Of a DNA stretch of 41,555 bases, positions 32,125 through 38,959 are shown piece by piece. The DNA is from WLNJ01 sp037131165 (lineage in GTDB: Bacteria > Actinomycetota > Thermoleophilia > Solirubrobacterales > Solirubrobacteraceae), in assembly GCA_037131165.1 (NCBI GenBank), contig JBAXRO010000011.1:1-41555 (forward strand), in the 5' to 3' direction. Position 1 is the stretch's first letter. Every line of letters starts with the position of its first letter. The notes under the pieces are model-generated. The model did not search any database, was not told the DNA's origin, and saw nothing but the letters and a program-made list of their open reading frames with translations. The position numbers and the translations under genes were made by a program.

Positions 32125-33897
32125 TCAGGCTGCGCCCGAGGGTTCGCTCGACTGAGGCGCGACGCCGGGGCCTTCAGCCTCTTCGGTGGTCTCGACAGCC
32201 CCGAAGTCGCGAACTAGCGCCTCCGCCAGTTCGTCGCCGCTGAGGACTTTCTCACCCGGCACCTCGATCGGCGAGTCGCCACCCGAGAGTTCGAAGGCAA
32301 GCTCCGGCTTGACGCCGAGGACATGGGAGAACGCTCCCTGAATCGCCTCCCGACAGCGCTCGTCTTGGGCCTTGCGGCAGTGGAACTCGGCATCGAGCGG
32401 GAATGCGATTGTGAACTTCATTCCCTCTACCTTGAGCGGCCAGGCCTTGGCGAGCAGGGCAGCGACCATCGGGGTCTCGTCCTCGAGCACTGCCACGACC
32501 TCAGGCCATGACGCGATCAGCCGGTCGCCGTCGGGCGAGGGAGCCTGATCGTCGGCGGCGGGCGCGGCGGGCGTGGGTGCGACCTCCGCGGTCGGCTCCG
32601 GCGCCGGCTGCTCATCATCCACGACCCGAAGGGCAGCGGCGGCGGCCTGTACCCCCTTGGGGCCCGTGGCTGCCACTGCCGAGACCGGCGGCTCTCCCCC
32701 TGGAGCCGGTCCGGCCGGCGCCGCGGCCGGTGTCGGCGGAGCGGTCCGCTCGGGTGCCCGGGCGGGAGCCGGATCGGGCCTCACGGCGCCGGGACCGCCG
32801 GACGGAGATCGTTCGGCAGCCTTGACCAGCAGCAGTTCGAGCCTCAGCCTCGGATCGGCTCCGTCCCTGATCGCACCGAATGCTTCGGCAACCAAGTCGA
32901 GCAGGCGGACCGCCCCGGCACGCCCCAGCCGCTTCGACTGGGCCGCGAGCCTGCGGTCGGACTCCTCGGTGATCGAGAGCTCGGGTGGGACTTCGCCGGC
33001 AAGATCGATCAGCAGCAGCGCGCGGGCGTGAGCCTCGAGGTCTTCGAGGAACTGCCGCACGTCGCGGCCCGAGGACGCGATCTCGGCGGCCGTGCGGACG
33101 GCTGCGGCCGGATCCCCGTCGCAGATTGCATCGACCGCGGCGAACCTCAGCTCGGAATCGACCACGCCGAGCACAGCGAGCGCGTCCTGCAACGAGACCT
33201 CACCACCCTCACCGGCATAGGTGACGAGCTGCTCGAGCGTCCCCAGGGCATCGCGGAATGAGCCGTCGGCCGACCTCGAGACGAGAGCAAGGACTTCAGG
33301 CCCTGCCGAGATCCCCTCCGCCGCCGCGACTCGCGAGACGACCTCCCCGACCTCGAGTGTGGACGGCCGCTGGAAGTCGAAGCGGTGGCATCGATCGGCA
33401 ACCGTCGGGAGAATCTTCCTCGCCTCGGTCGTTGCGAGCACGAAGACCGTGTTCGGCGGCGGCTCTTCCAGCGTCTTGAGGAAGGCGTTCCACGCCTGGG
33501 AGCTCAGCATGTGAGCTTCGTCGAGGATGTACACCTTGTGGGTCCCGCTCACGGGCGCCAGCGCAACCCGCTCGCGCAGGTCCCGGATGTCGTCCACGGA
33601 GTTGTTCGAGGCTGCGTCCATCTCGATCACATCGAGCGAAGTCGAGTTGGCGATCGCCTCGCATGCAGTGCAAACCCCGCACGGCTCGGTCGTCGGGCCG
33701 TTCTCGCAGTTGAGCGCGGCGGCAAGGATCTTCGCCATGCTCGTCTTGCCTGTTCCCCGCGAACCGACGAACAGGTAGGCGTGGTGGATGGCATCGCGAT
33801 CGATCGCGTTGCGCAGGGTGCGCACAACGGCCTCCTGGCCGACAACGTCGGAGAAGGTCCTCGGTCGATGGCGGCGGTAGAGCGAGGGAGACGACAC
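32125..33897 (-). CDS. dnaX: DNA polymerase III subunit tau/gamma
   Basis: Motor ATPase of the clamp loader and organiser of the replisome. Residues 1-370 hold the AAA+ module: Walker A GSRGTGKTS at 45-53, zinc-binding C64, C73, C76 and C79, Walker B with DEAH at 126-129, and the sensor-1 region ATTEARKILPT. A Pro/Ala-rich linker (about 385-465) leads to a C-terminal domain of tau type. I see no run of A or T that would point to programmed frameshifting to a short gamma form. The start is GTG, with TAGAGT nine bases upstream. Confidence 0.95.
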   Translation of the reverse strand: MSSPSLYRRHRPRTFSDVVGQEAVVRTLRNAIDRDAIHHAYLFVGSRGTGKTSMAKILAAALNCENGPTTEPCGVCTACEAIANSTSLDVIEMDAASNNSVDDIRDLRERVALAPVSGTHKVYILDEAHMLSSQAWNAFLKTLEEPPPNTVFVLATTEARKILPTVADRCHRFDFQRPSTLEVGEVVSRVAAAEGISAGPEVLALVSRSADGSFRDALGTLEQLVTYAGEGGEVSLQDALAVLGVVDSELRFAAVDAICDGDPAAAVRTAAEIASSGRDVRQFLEDLEAHARALLLIDLAGEVPPELSITEESDRRLAAQSKRLGRAGAVRLLDLVAEAFGAIRDGADPRLRLELLLVKAAERSPSGGPGAVRPDPAPARAPERTAPPTPAAAPAGPAPGGEPPVSAVAATGPKGVQAAAAALRVVDDEQPAPEPTAEVAPTPAAPAADDQAPSPDGDRLIASWPEVVAVLEDETPMVAALLAKAWPLKVEGMKFTIAFPLDAEFHCRKAQDERCREAIQGAFSHVLGVKPELAFELSGGDSPIEVPGEKVLSGDELAEALVRDFGAVETTEEAEGPGVAPQSSEPSGAA

Positions 33898-33906
33898 GGA
33901 TCGATG

Positions 33907-33912
33907 ACTCTA
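33907..33912 (-). promoter_or_regulatory. -10-like TAGAGT before dnaX-recR
   Basis: TAGAGT ends nine bases before the dnaX GTG at 33897 and no Shine-Dalgarno is visible. It is a leaderless candidate. Confidence 0.4.
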
Positions 33913-33968
33913 TCGGCGGGTTCGGCGCGCCAGCAAGGGCCCGTGGAGCCCTCCGCGAGCCGCCGAGG

Positions 33969-34907
33969 TCAGGTCGAGGCCTGCCAGGCCAGCGTCCTTC
34001 GCAGGCCGTCCTCGAGACCGGTCGAGGCCTGCCATTCGAGCACTTCGCGGGCCTTCGAGGGGTCGAGTAGGGAGCGCCTGACCTCCCCGTCGCGGGCCGG
34101 CCCGTGAGCCACATCAAGAGTGCGCACTCCACCGGCCGAGGCCAGCGCCTCGACGAGGTCGAGGACGCTCGTCTCCTCGCCGGTCGCGACGTTGAAGGAA
34201 CCGCCGACGTGTGATTCGCCAGCCGCGAGGCACGCGGCAACGACGTCGTCGACCATCACGAAGTCGCGCGTCTGGAGGCCGTCCCCGTTGATCGTCGCCT
34301 TCGTCCCGTCGAGCAACGCACGGCAGAAGATCGCGACCACCCCTCCCTCACCAGCCGGGTCCTGACGCGGGCCGTAGATGTTGGCGAGGCGCAGGGTGAC
34401 CGTCGAGAGTCCGTGCAGGTGGGCGTACATCGTCCAGTAGAGCTCTCCGCCGTACTTGCTGACCCCATAGGGGCTCTCGGGACCGATGTCAGCGGTCTCG
34501 GGAGTCGGGTAGACGGCTGCATCCCCGTAGATGGCACCACCGGTCGAGACGTACACGAGCCGACCCACCTGACCCGTTCTGGCTGCCTCGAGCACGTTGA
34601 GCGTCCCGATCAGGTTGACCCGCGCGTCCTCACCGGGATCGGCAACCGAATGGCCGACGCTCGCCCTCGCGGCAAGGTGGTGGATCACCTCCGGTCGCGC
34701 CTCGGCGACCGCCGCTGCGACCACTCCTGCCTCGGCGATATCGCCTTCGACCAGGGTGGCGCCGTTGACGATCGCGCCTTCGAGGTTGGCGCGGCTGCCA
34801 CTCGAGAGGTCGTCGACGACCGTGACTTCATGCCCGTCGACTGTGAGGCGGTCAACGAGGTTCGAGCCGATGAATCCCGCCCCACCGGTAACGAGGACCC
34901 TGCTCAC
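33969..34907 (-). CDS. NAD-dependent nucleotide-sugar epimerase/dehydratase
   Basis: An extended SDR of the UDP-glucose 4-epimerase type. GTG 34907 is chosen because GGGGAGG lies four bases upstream; it gives 312 residues. GGAGFIG for NAD is at 8-14, Asp32-Asp33 bind the cofactor ribose, and the catalytic set is Ser121/Thr122 with Tyr147-x3-Lys151. NIYGPRQ and DGLQTRDFVMVDDV are substrate-domain landmarks of GalE-like enzymes. The exact sugar cannot be read, so no symbol is assigned. It is divergent from the fatty-acid hydroxylase, with 79 bases between. Cell-wall or glycolipid sugar supply is likely. Confidence 0.88.
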   Translation of the reverse strand: MSRVLVTGGAGFIGSNLVDRLTVDGHEVTVVDDLSSGSRANLEGAIVNGATLVEGDIAEAGVVAAAVAEARPEVIHHLAARASVGHSVADPGEDARVNLIGTLNVLEAARTGQVGRLVYVSTGGAIYGDAAVYPTPETADIGPESPYGVSKYGGELYWTMYAHLHGLSTVTLRLANIYGPRQDPAGEGGVVAIFCRALLDGTKATINGDGLQTRDFVMVDDVVAACLAAGESHVGGSFNVATGEETSVLDLVEALASAGGVRTLDVAHGPARDGEVRRSLLDPSKAREVLEWQASTGLEDGLRRTLAWQAST

Positions 34908-34911
34908 CGGG

Positions 34912-34918
34912 CCTCCCC
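34912..34918 (-). promoter_or_regulatory. Ribosome-binding site of the epimerase gene
   Basis: GGGGAGG, four bases before the GTG at 34907. It favours this start over an in-frame codon 12 positions upstream. Confidence 0.6.
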
Positions 34919-34971
34919 GGAAGTGCTGGTCTTGGCGTGCCAATCGTTCATTGCACGGCAGACCCTAGCGG

Positions 34972-34977
34972 TACGCT
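34972..34977 (+). promoter_or_regulatory. -10-like TACGCT before the fatty-acid hydroxylase
   Basis: TACGCT lies nine bases before the ATG at 34987 with no Shine-Dalgarno. It is a leaderless candidate. Confidence 0.35.
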
Positions 34978-34986
34978 TGTCGGCAG

Positions 34987-35628
34987 ATGGGCGCCGTCGA
35001 ATCCTCCACCGAGTCCAGAAGCGAAACGCTGAAGGCATCCCCCCGGATGTTCGACTCCGCGATCCTCGACAGACTCTCGCGCGTTCACCCGATCGTCCCG
35101 GTGCTGATCTTTCTCCCGGCGATCGTCGGGCTGGCTGTAGCAGGCGGCCTCGGGACCGGGCCGTTGGCCGCGGTGGCGTGGTTCGCGGGAGGCTGGTTGT
35201 TCTGGACACTGACCGAGTACTGGCTGCACCGGATCGTCTTCCACTTCGACGCCGACAACAGGCTCGTCCACCGGATGCACTTCATCATCCACGGAGTTCA
35301 CCACGACCACCCCAACGACCCGTTGCGACTGGTGATGCCGCCGGGCGCCAGCATCCCGCTCGCGTCGCTGTTCCTGCTCGCGTTCTGGGCGATTCTGCCG
35401 GCCGGCGCGTGGATGGTGTTCGGCGCCGGCTTCCTCGCCGGCTACCTCACCTACGACATGCTGCACTTCCACGTGCACCATCACAAGCCGACGACCCGGC
35501 TCGGGAGAAAGCTGCGCGAGCTGCACATGCGCCACCACTTCCAGGACCACACCACCGGTTTCGGGGTGAGCGCGCCGTTCTGGGACCACGTCTTCGGCAC
35601 GAAGCCGAAGCGCCGCACCGGCGCCTGA
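34987..35628 (+). CDS. Fatty-acid hydroxylase-superfamily membrane di-iron enzyme
   Basis: Integral-membrane oxygenase of the fatty acid hydroxylase/sterol desaturase group. The 213 residues have four or so spans and the expected histidine clusters: HRIVFH, HRMHFIIHGVHHDHP, HFHVHHH and ELHMRHHF. They ligate two irons on the cytosolic face. The short size and the C-terminal FWDHVFGT motif resemble the fatty-acid 2-hydroxylase (Scs7/FA2H) branch without cytochrome b5. Lipid 2-hydroxylation is the best guess. It reads away from the epimerase; the two might serve the same glycolipid, but no link is shown. Confidence 0.85.
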   Translation: MGAVESSTESRSETLKASPRMFDSAILDRLSRVHPIVPVLIFLPAIVGLAVAGGLGTGPLAAVAWFAGGWLFWTLTEYWLHRIVFHFDADNRLVHRMHFIIHGVHHDHPNDPLRLVMPPGASIPLASLFLLAFWAILPAGAWMVFGAGFLAGYLTYDMLHFHVHHHKPTTRLGRKLRELHMRHHFQDHTTGFGVSAPFWDHVFGTKPKRRTGA

Positions 35629-35685
35629 GCGCCAAAGGCTTCGCGGCGCCCTCCGCACCGGGCTCCACTCGACAGCGAGGAGAGT

Positions 35686-35712
35686 GGGCCCGGAGCGCGA
35701 AGCCCCGGGCCC
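35686..35712 (+). terminator. GC hairpin behind the fatty-acid hydroxylase
   Basis: GGGCCCGG and CCGGGCCC form a perfect 8-bp stem around an 11-base loop, 58 bases after the stop codon. No U-tract follows. It is a plausible RNA 3'-end stabiliser or factor-dependent terminator. Confidence 0.35.
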
Positions 35713-35766
35713 GACACCGAGTCCCCTCACCCCCCGGCGAGGACGGTGTCACAGTGGGTCGCCGGG

Positions 35767-35788
35767 GTCGGTAACCCCCGCTACCGAC
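35767..35788. repeat. Inverted repeat GTCGGTA/TACCGAC
   Basis: A perfect 7-bp inverted repeat with an 8-base C-rich centre. It lies about 55 bases beyond the second Pho-like array and could be an operator or part of an RNA. Confidence 0.4.
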
Positions 35789-35842
35789 TAATCAACCTTC
35801 GAGCGACCTGACGCCATCTTCCCGCCCGCCACGATCCTCGGT

Positions 35843-35875
35843 GTGACCAAAGAGTGACCGTCGGGTGAAAGCCGC
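35843..35875 (-). promoter_or_regulatory. Second Pho-box-like array, three 11-bp units
   Basis: GTGAC at 35843, GTGAC at 35854 and GTGAA at 35865 (plus strand) are exactly 11 bases apart, so the minus strand reads TTCAC/GGTCAC/GGTCAC in one helical phase. It has the same orientation as the array at 36293. It begins 12 bases beyond the stop codon of the winged-helix gene. No gene start lies downstream on the minus strand before the fatty-acid hydroxylase. Confidence 0.6.
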
Positions 35876-35880
35876 CGGTC

Positions 35881-35898
35881 CTGCCGATCACTCGGCAG
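35881..35898 (-). other. Hairpin enclosing the stop codon of the winged-helix gene
   Basis: CTGCCGA-TCAC-TCGGCAG is a perfect 7-bp stem with the stop codon at its tip (35888-35890). Without a U-tract it is not a classic terminator. Confidence 0.45.
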
Positions 35899-36256
35899 CG
35901 AGATCGGGCTCAGGCTCGGGCGCGAGCCGATAGCCGATGCCGTAGTGGGTGTGAATCAGTCTCCACTCAGGTGCGACAGTCGCGAGCTTGTTGCGGATCC
36001 GACGGACGTGCACGTCAACTGCGCGGTCCCGGCTTGGCATCCGGCCTCCCCACACACGGTCGTACACGGCCTCTCGAGTCACGACCCGGTCGGGGCGCTC
36101 GGCCAGGGCGACCAGCACCTCGAACTCACGAACCGTGAGGCCGAGCCTGGTTCCACCGATCAGTGCCTCCCGGTCGTCGAGCCTCAGCTCGAGCGGGCCG
36201 AACTCAAGTTTCCTGCCATCGGTGGGAGGCGAGGCGGGTGCATCTGCAGCGGCCAT
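35888..36256 (-). CDS. Receiver-less PhoB/OmpR-type winged-helix DNA-binding protein
   Basis: A 122-residue protein that is essentially one OmpR/PhoB winged-helix domain (about residues 16-114): LTVREFEVLVALAERPDRVV, then VWGGRMPSRDRAVDVHVRRIRNKL as recognition helix region, and HTHYGIGYRL as the wing. No receiver domain is fused, and the upstream DNA is too short to encode one. Normal response regulators of this family have about 225-240 residues, with the phosphorylated receiver first. It stands behind the pst operon and has four phased 11-bp repeats in its own promoter, so a role in phosphate regulation and autoregulation is a strong inference. Activation without phosphorylation must follow another route. 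Confidence 0.85.
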   Translation of the reverse strand: MAAADAPASPPTDGRKLEFGPLELRLDDREALIGGTRLGLTVREFEVLVALAERPDRVVTREAVYDRVWGGRMPSRDRAVDVHVRRIRNKLATVAPEWRLIHTHYGIGYRLAPEPEPDLAAE

Positions 36257-36265
36257 GGAGGCAAG

Positions 36266-36271
36266 AAGCTA
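36266..36271 (-). promoter_or_regulatory. -10-like TAGCTT of the winged-helix gene
   Basis: TAGCTT ends nine bases before the ATG at 36256. A 17-base spacer places the -35 at 36289-36294, which overlaps the last unit of the 11-bp array. This is the geometry of a PhoB-type activated promoter. Confidence 0.5.
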
Positions 36272-36292
36272 GTCACTGCCCAACCTCTGATC

Positions 36293-36336
36293 GTGAAGGA
36301 GCGGTGACTCAGCGGTGAAAGAGAAGTGAAGAAGTT
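36293..36336 (-). promoter_or_regulatory. Pho-box-like array, four 11-bp direct repeats
   Basis: GTGA occurs at 36293, 36304, 36315 and 36326 (plus strand), each exactly 11 bases after the last. On the coding (minus) strand the units fit nnCTnnKTCAC (K is T in three units and G in one). PhoB/OmpR-family proteins bind direct repeats with 11-bp spacing, for example CTGTCAT in E. coli Pho boxes and TCACAGC in mycobacterial PhoP sites. The array lies between the phosphoesterase stop and the winged-helix start. Confidence 0.75.
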
Positions 36337-36352
36337 CGACGGCGGCTAATGC

Positions 36353-37945
36353 TCATCGAGGCATGGCGCGCGGTGACTTGCCATCCCAGCGGCCCCAGCT
36401 CCCCTTCGGCAGGCCGGTGACCTTGGCGTGGTCTGCGTAACCGAGAGGCTCGAGCCCGAGGCTTCGTGCGATCACGTTGGACAGGTCGAAGTGGTCGAGG
36501 CTCAGGCTCGCCTCCAGTGCCCCGGGCTTGACCAGCGGGGAGAGCACAAGAGCGCCGATCTGGCCGCCCCCGTTGCTCTGGTCGGCGTTGTACCAGGGAC
36601 GGTCGCCGCAGCAGGCGTTCGTGTCGGTTCTGTCATCGGCGCGGTCCGAAACGATGAAGATCGCCCCGTTGTCCTTCCACGCCTCGGAGGCGAGGATCTG
36701 CGGGACGACCTCGAAGAGGAACGAGTCGGCAGCCTTGAGGCCGCCTGCGGTTCCCTTGTCCGACGGCACGCCGCCCGTGCACTTTGTTGCGCTCCCGTCC
36801 CGGCACGGCCCCGGCAGGACCAGCGAGAACGCCGGCGTCGAATCGATCGACTTGAGGTCGTCCCCGATCCCGGCGACTCCCGACACCGTTCCCCTGCATC
36901 GCGGTGACCCGGTGAAGCTCGCAAACAGCGAGACCGCGGGCAGGCCTACCGGCAGGGCCTCGCCCTCGGCGGGCCGGGCGCAGATCGAGTCGACGAAGCC
37001 AGGATCGGCGTCCACGGAGCCGCTGTAGAGCCTCGAACTGCGCCCAATGGCCGAGAGCCTCGAGAACAGCGTCGGGACTCCGGGGCCGAAGCCGCAGGAC
37101 TTCGAATCGGCGGCCTGATCGAACTTGCCGGTGACCCCGTCCTTCGTCGACTCCGTGAAGCTGGGGCAGTCGACCCGAAGCGAGGGCTTCGGCCCCTGGC
37201 CGGCCAACAGCGCTGCCTGATTCGCAGTGCTGCCGCCTGCGACTGCGAACAGGTTCTCGAGCAGCAGGCCCTTCAAGGCGAGCTTGCCTGCGAGGTAGGG
37301 CTTCCCGGAGTCGGCATCGGCGCCCTCTTCCAGGGCGGTATCGCGATCGAACAGGTTCGCGAACCCTTGCCCCGAGAGCGTGATCACCCAGACGTGGCCG
37401 AGCGCAGGCGTGGAGTAGTTCGGCGGAACAATCTTGAGCGGCGGTGGTGGCGGCGGCGGTACGTAGTTGTCCTCAGGCGGCACCACTTGATCGAACGGCA
37501 TCTGCTGCATCGGCGCCAGCGGACTGGCGGAGTCGACCGGCGTCGGCTCACTCGGCGTCACTGCGGGTGGGGGCTGCTGCACCACGGGCGACTGGACCGC
37601 CGGGGGAGCCTGTGCCACGGCGAAGAACGGTGCGCCACCGAGGCCCATTGATGCCGCTCCCGCCCACGAGGCGAAACCCAGCACCCCGGCGAAAGCCAAG
37701 GCAGCCGCCTTGAGCGACATGTCGATGCCGGGAAAGAGCTGGAGCCGACTGCCCGACACGACTCCCAGTGCACGCGGGTGCTTGACCGACGGTCCACGAG
37801 TCGGTCGCGACGCGATCGCGAGCAGCGACCGATCGGCCCGGACCCGCTGGGCCGTCACCTGTCCGCACTCGACGCACCAGCCCTGTTGCTCCGCGAGTCC
37901 GGCCCCGCAGCCCTCGCAGACGGATGTCCTTGACTCGACAGTCAC
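36353..37945 (-). CDS. Zinc-ribbon, membrane-anchored phosphoesterase-family protein
   Basis: A 530-residue protein with three parts. Residues 10-28 form a zinc ribbon (C10-x2-C13-x10-C24-x2-C27-Gly). One membrane span follows at about 78-102, then a Pro-rich stalk with a run of seven prolines (about 112-178). Residues 183-525 resemble the phosphoesterase family of acid phosphatases and phospholipases C (VWVITLSGQGFANLFD at the start and GALVLSPLVKPG, HFDLSNVIARSLGL at the end). Topology puts the ribbon inside and the catalytic domain outside. Release of phosphate from extracellular esters would fit the pst operon, of which this is the last gene. GTG start overlaps the upstream stop (GTGA). 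Substrate and active-site assignment are inferred. Confidence 0.78.
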   Translation of the reverse strand: MTVESRTSVCEGCGAGLAEQQGWCVECGQVTAQRVRADRSLLAIASRPTRGPSVKHPRALGVVSGSRLQLFPGIDMSLKAAALAFAGVLGFASWAGAASMGLGGAPFFAVAQAPPAVQSPVVQQPPPAVTPSEPTPVDSASPLAPMQQMPFDQVVPPEDNYVPPPPPPPLKIVPPNYSTPALGHVWVITLSGQGFANLFDRDTALEEGADADSGKPYLAGKLALKGLLLENLFAVAGGSTANQAALLAGQGPKPSLRVDCPSFTESTKDGVTGKFDQAADSKSCGFGPGVPTLFSRLSAIGRSSRLYSGSVDADPGFVDSICARPAEGEALPVGLPAVSLFASFTGSPRCRGTVSGVAGIGDDLKSIDSTPAFSLVLPGPCRDGSATKCTGGVPSDKGTAGGLKAADSFLFEVVPQILASEAWKDNGAIFIVSDRADDRTDTNACCGDRPWYNADQSNGGGQIGALVLSPLVKPGALEASLSLDHFDLSNVIARSLGLEPLGYADHAKVTGLPKGSWGRWDGKSPRAMPR

Positions 37946-38367
37946 GAGCCGAGTTCAGGCGTCCGGGTCTCCATCAGCTGCGTTCCACAGGACCAGCAGA
38001 AGGTCGCTCCCCGACTGAACTCCGCTCGGCAACCCGGGCACTGTCCGGCCGCTGCATCGCTCCCAAGCTTCAGCTGGCGTTCGATCTCGGCCAGCTCCGC
38101 ATCAGCCTTCTGCAGTTCCGCCGCAAGCCTTACGAGGACGTCCATCCGGAAGTGATCGCGTATCGCCATCTCATAGGTCACGCCCCCGAGATCCCACTGC
38201 CGGTCGGCAACCGTGCGGGCGAGCTCGGTCCGACGGTTCTCGAGGGCCCGAAGTTCGGGTGACGCGCCGGCCGGAGCCGATCCCGGCCCCGCCGAGACGG
38301 CGGCCGGCGCCCCGCCGTTGGAGGCCCCGCTGCTGCGCGGAAAGAGCTTGTTGACGAAGTCCGGCAT
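37942..38367 (-). CDS. Soluble coiled-coil protein with C-terminal zinc ribbon
   Basis: A 141-residue protein with a disordered Gly/Ala/Ser-rich N-terminus, a helical, heptad-like region at about 36-102 (ALENRRTELARTVADR and ELQKADAELAEIERQ), and a zinc ribbon C110-x2-C113-x10-C124-x2-C127-Gly. It has no signal or membrane span, so it is cytosolic. It lies one base after the upstream zinc-ribbon membrane-protein gene and overlaps the phosphoesterase start. I do not know the family. The same ribbon spacing as in both neighbours suggests shared origin or mutual contacts. Confidence 0.7.
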   Translation of the reverse strand: MPDFVNKLFPRSSGASNGGAPAAVSAGPGSAPAGASPELRALENRRTELARTVADRQWDLGGVTYEMAIRDHFRMDVLVRLAAELQKADAELAEIERQLKLGSDAAAGQCPGCRAEFSRGATFCWSCGTQLMETRTPELGS

Positions 38368-38368
38368 C

Positions 38369-38959
38369 TCAGTTACCAGTCGACAGCAAGCCCTTGATCT
38401 TGGTCGAGTCCTCACTGTACGAATCTCCGGACTCGCCGGCCAAAGAATCGACCTTCTGCTGGTTCTGCTGCTGTTGCGCGGAAGTGTCGGACTTCGCTCC
38501 GGACGCGTCCGACTTGGGAGGTTGCTTCGCTTCGGTCGTGGTCGCCTCGGTCGTCGCGGCCTCCGTCGTCTGCGCTGCGGCCTGATTCCCGGCGCCGACC
38601 ATTATCGGCTTGGCCGGGTCCGAAGCGCCCTTGCCGATCACGGCACCGAGCAGGACCGCGAGGAGGACGAGCCCCAGGGCGACGGCCGCGCCAAGCGGGG
38701 TGACCGAGCGAGTCTCGGCAGCCACAACGCTTGCCGCTCCCGGGTTCGCGGACGGTGCTGCGGCGTCGGCCGGCGCACCGTTCAGGTCTTCGAACAGAAC
38801 CGACTTGTAGTCGACCCGAGCGGGAGCCCTGCGCGTCCCGCAATTCAGGCAATAACGCTGATCCGCTGCCAGGGCGAATGAGCACTGTCGGCAACGATCG
38901 CCGACCGCGCCCAGCTGCTCGGCCGGATGAGCGGTCGCTGCTGCTGAGGACTCGGTCAT
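38369..38959 (-). CDS. Zinc-ribbon single-span membrane protein with low-complexity tail
   Basis: A 196-residue protein. The N-terminal cytosolic part has a zinc ribbon C23-x2-C26-x10-C37-x2-C40-Gly, followed by a linker, one membrane span at about 88-110, and an external tail rich in Thr, Glu, Ala, Gln and Ser (TTEAATTEATTTEAK region and a QQQQNQQ run). No enzyme motif is visible. The ATG overlaps the lipoprotein stop (ATGA). It could be a cell-envelope sensor or scaffold of the phosphate operon; I see no closer assignment. Confidence 0.7.
   Translation of the reverse strand: MTESSAAATAHPAEQLGAVGDRCRQCSFALAADQRYCLNCGTRRAPARVDYKSVLFEDLNGAPADAAAPSANPGAASVVAAETRSVTPLGAAVALGLVLLAVLLGAVIGKGASDPAKPIMVGAGNQAAAQTTEAATTEATTTEAKQPPKSDASGAKSDTSAQQQQNQQKVDSLAGESGDSYSEDSTKIKGLLSTGN

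Larger units (their letters stand above)
35629..35887. other. Largest non-coding gap (259 bases)
   Basis: No convincing gene is present. The gap holds a GC hairpin at 35686-35712, an inverted repeat GTCGGTA/TACCGAC at 35767-35788, and an array of three 11-bp repeats at 35843-35875. A minus-strand frame of about 100 codons runs from here into the fatty-acid hydroxylase, but it is antisense to that gene and has no ribosome-binding site. Confidence 0.6.

Noticed and set aside
35447..35752. Minus-strand frame of 101 codons downstream of the second Pho-like array
   Set aside because: Largely antisense to the fatty-acid hydroxylase, Arg/Ala-rich shadow composition, no ribosome-binding site. A non-coding RNA is the more reasonable alternative.
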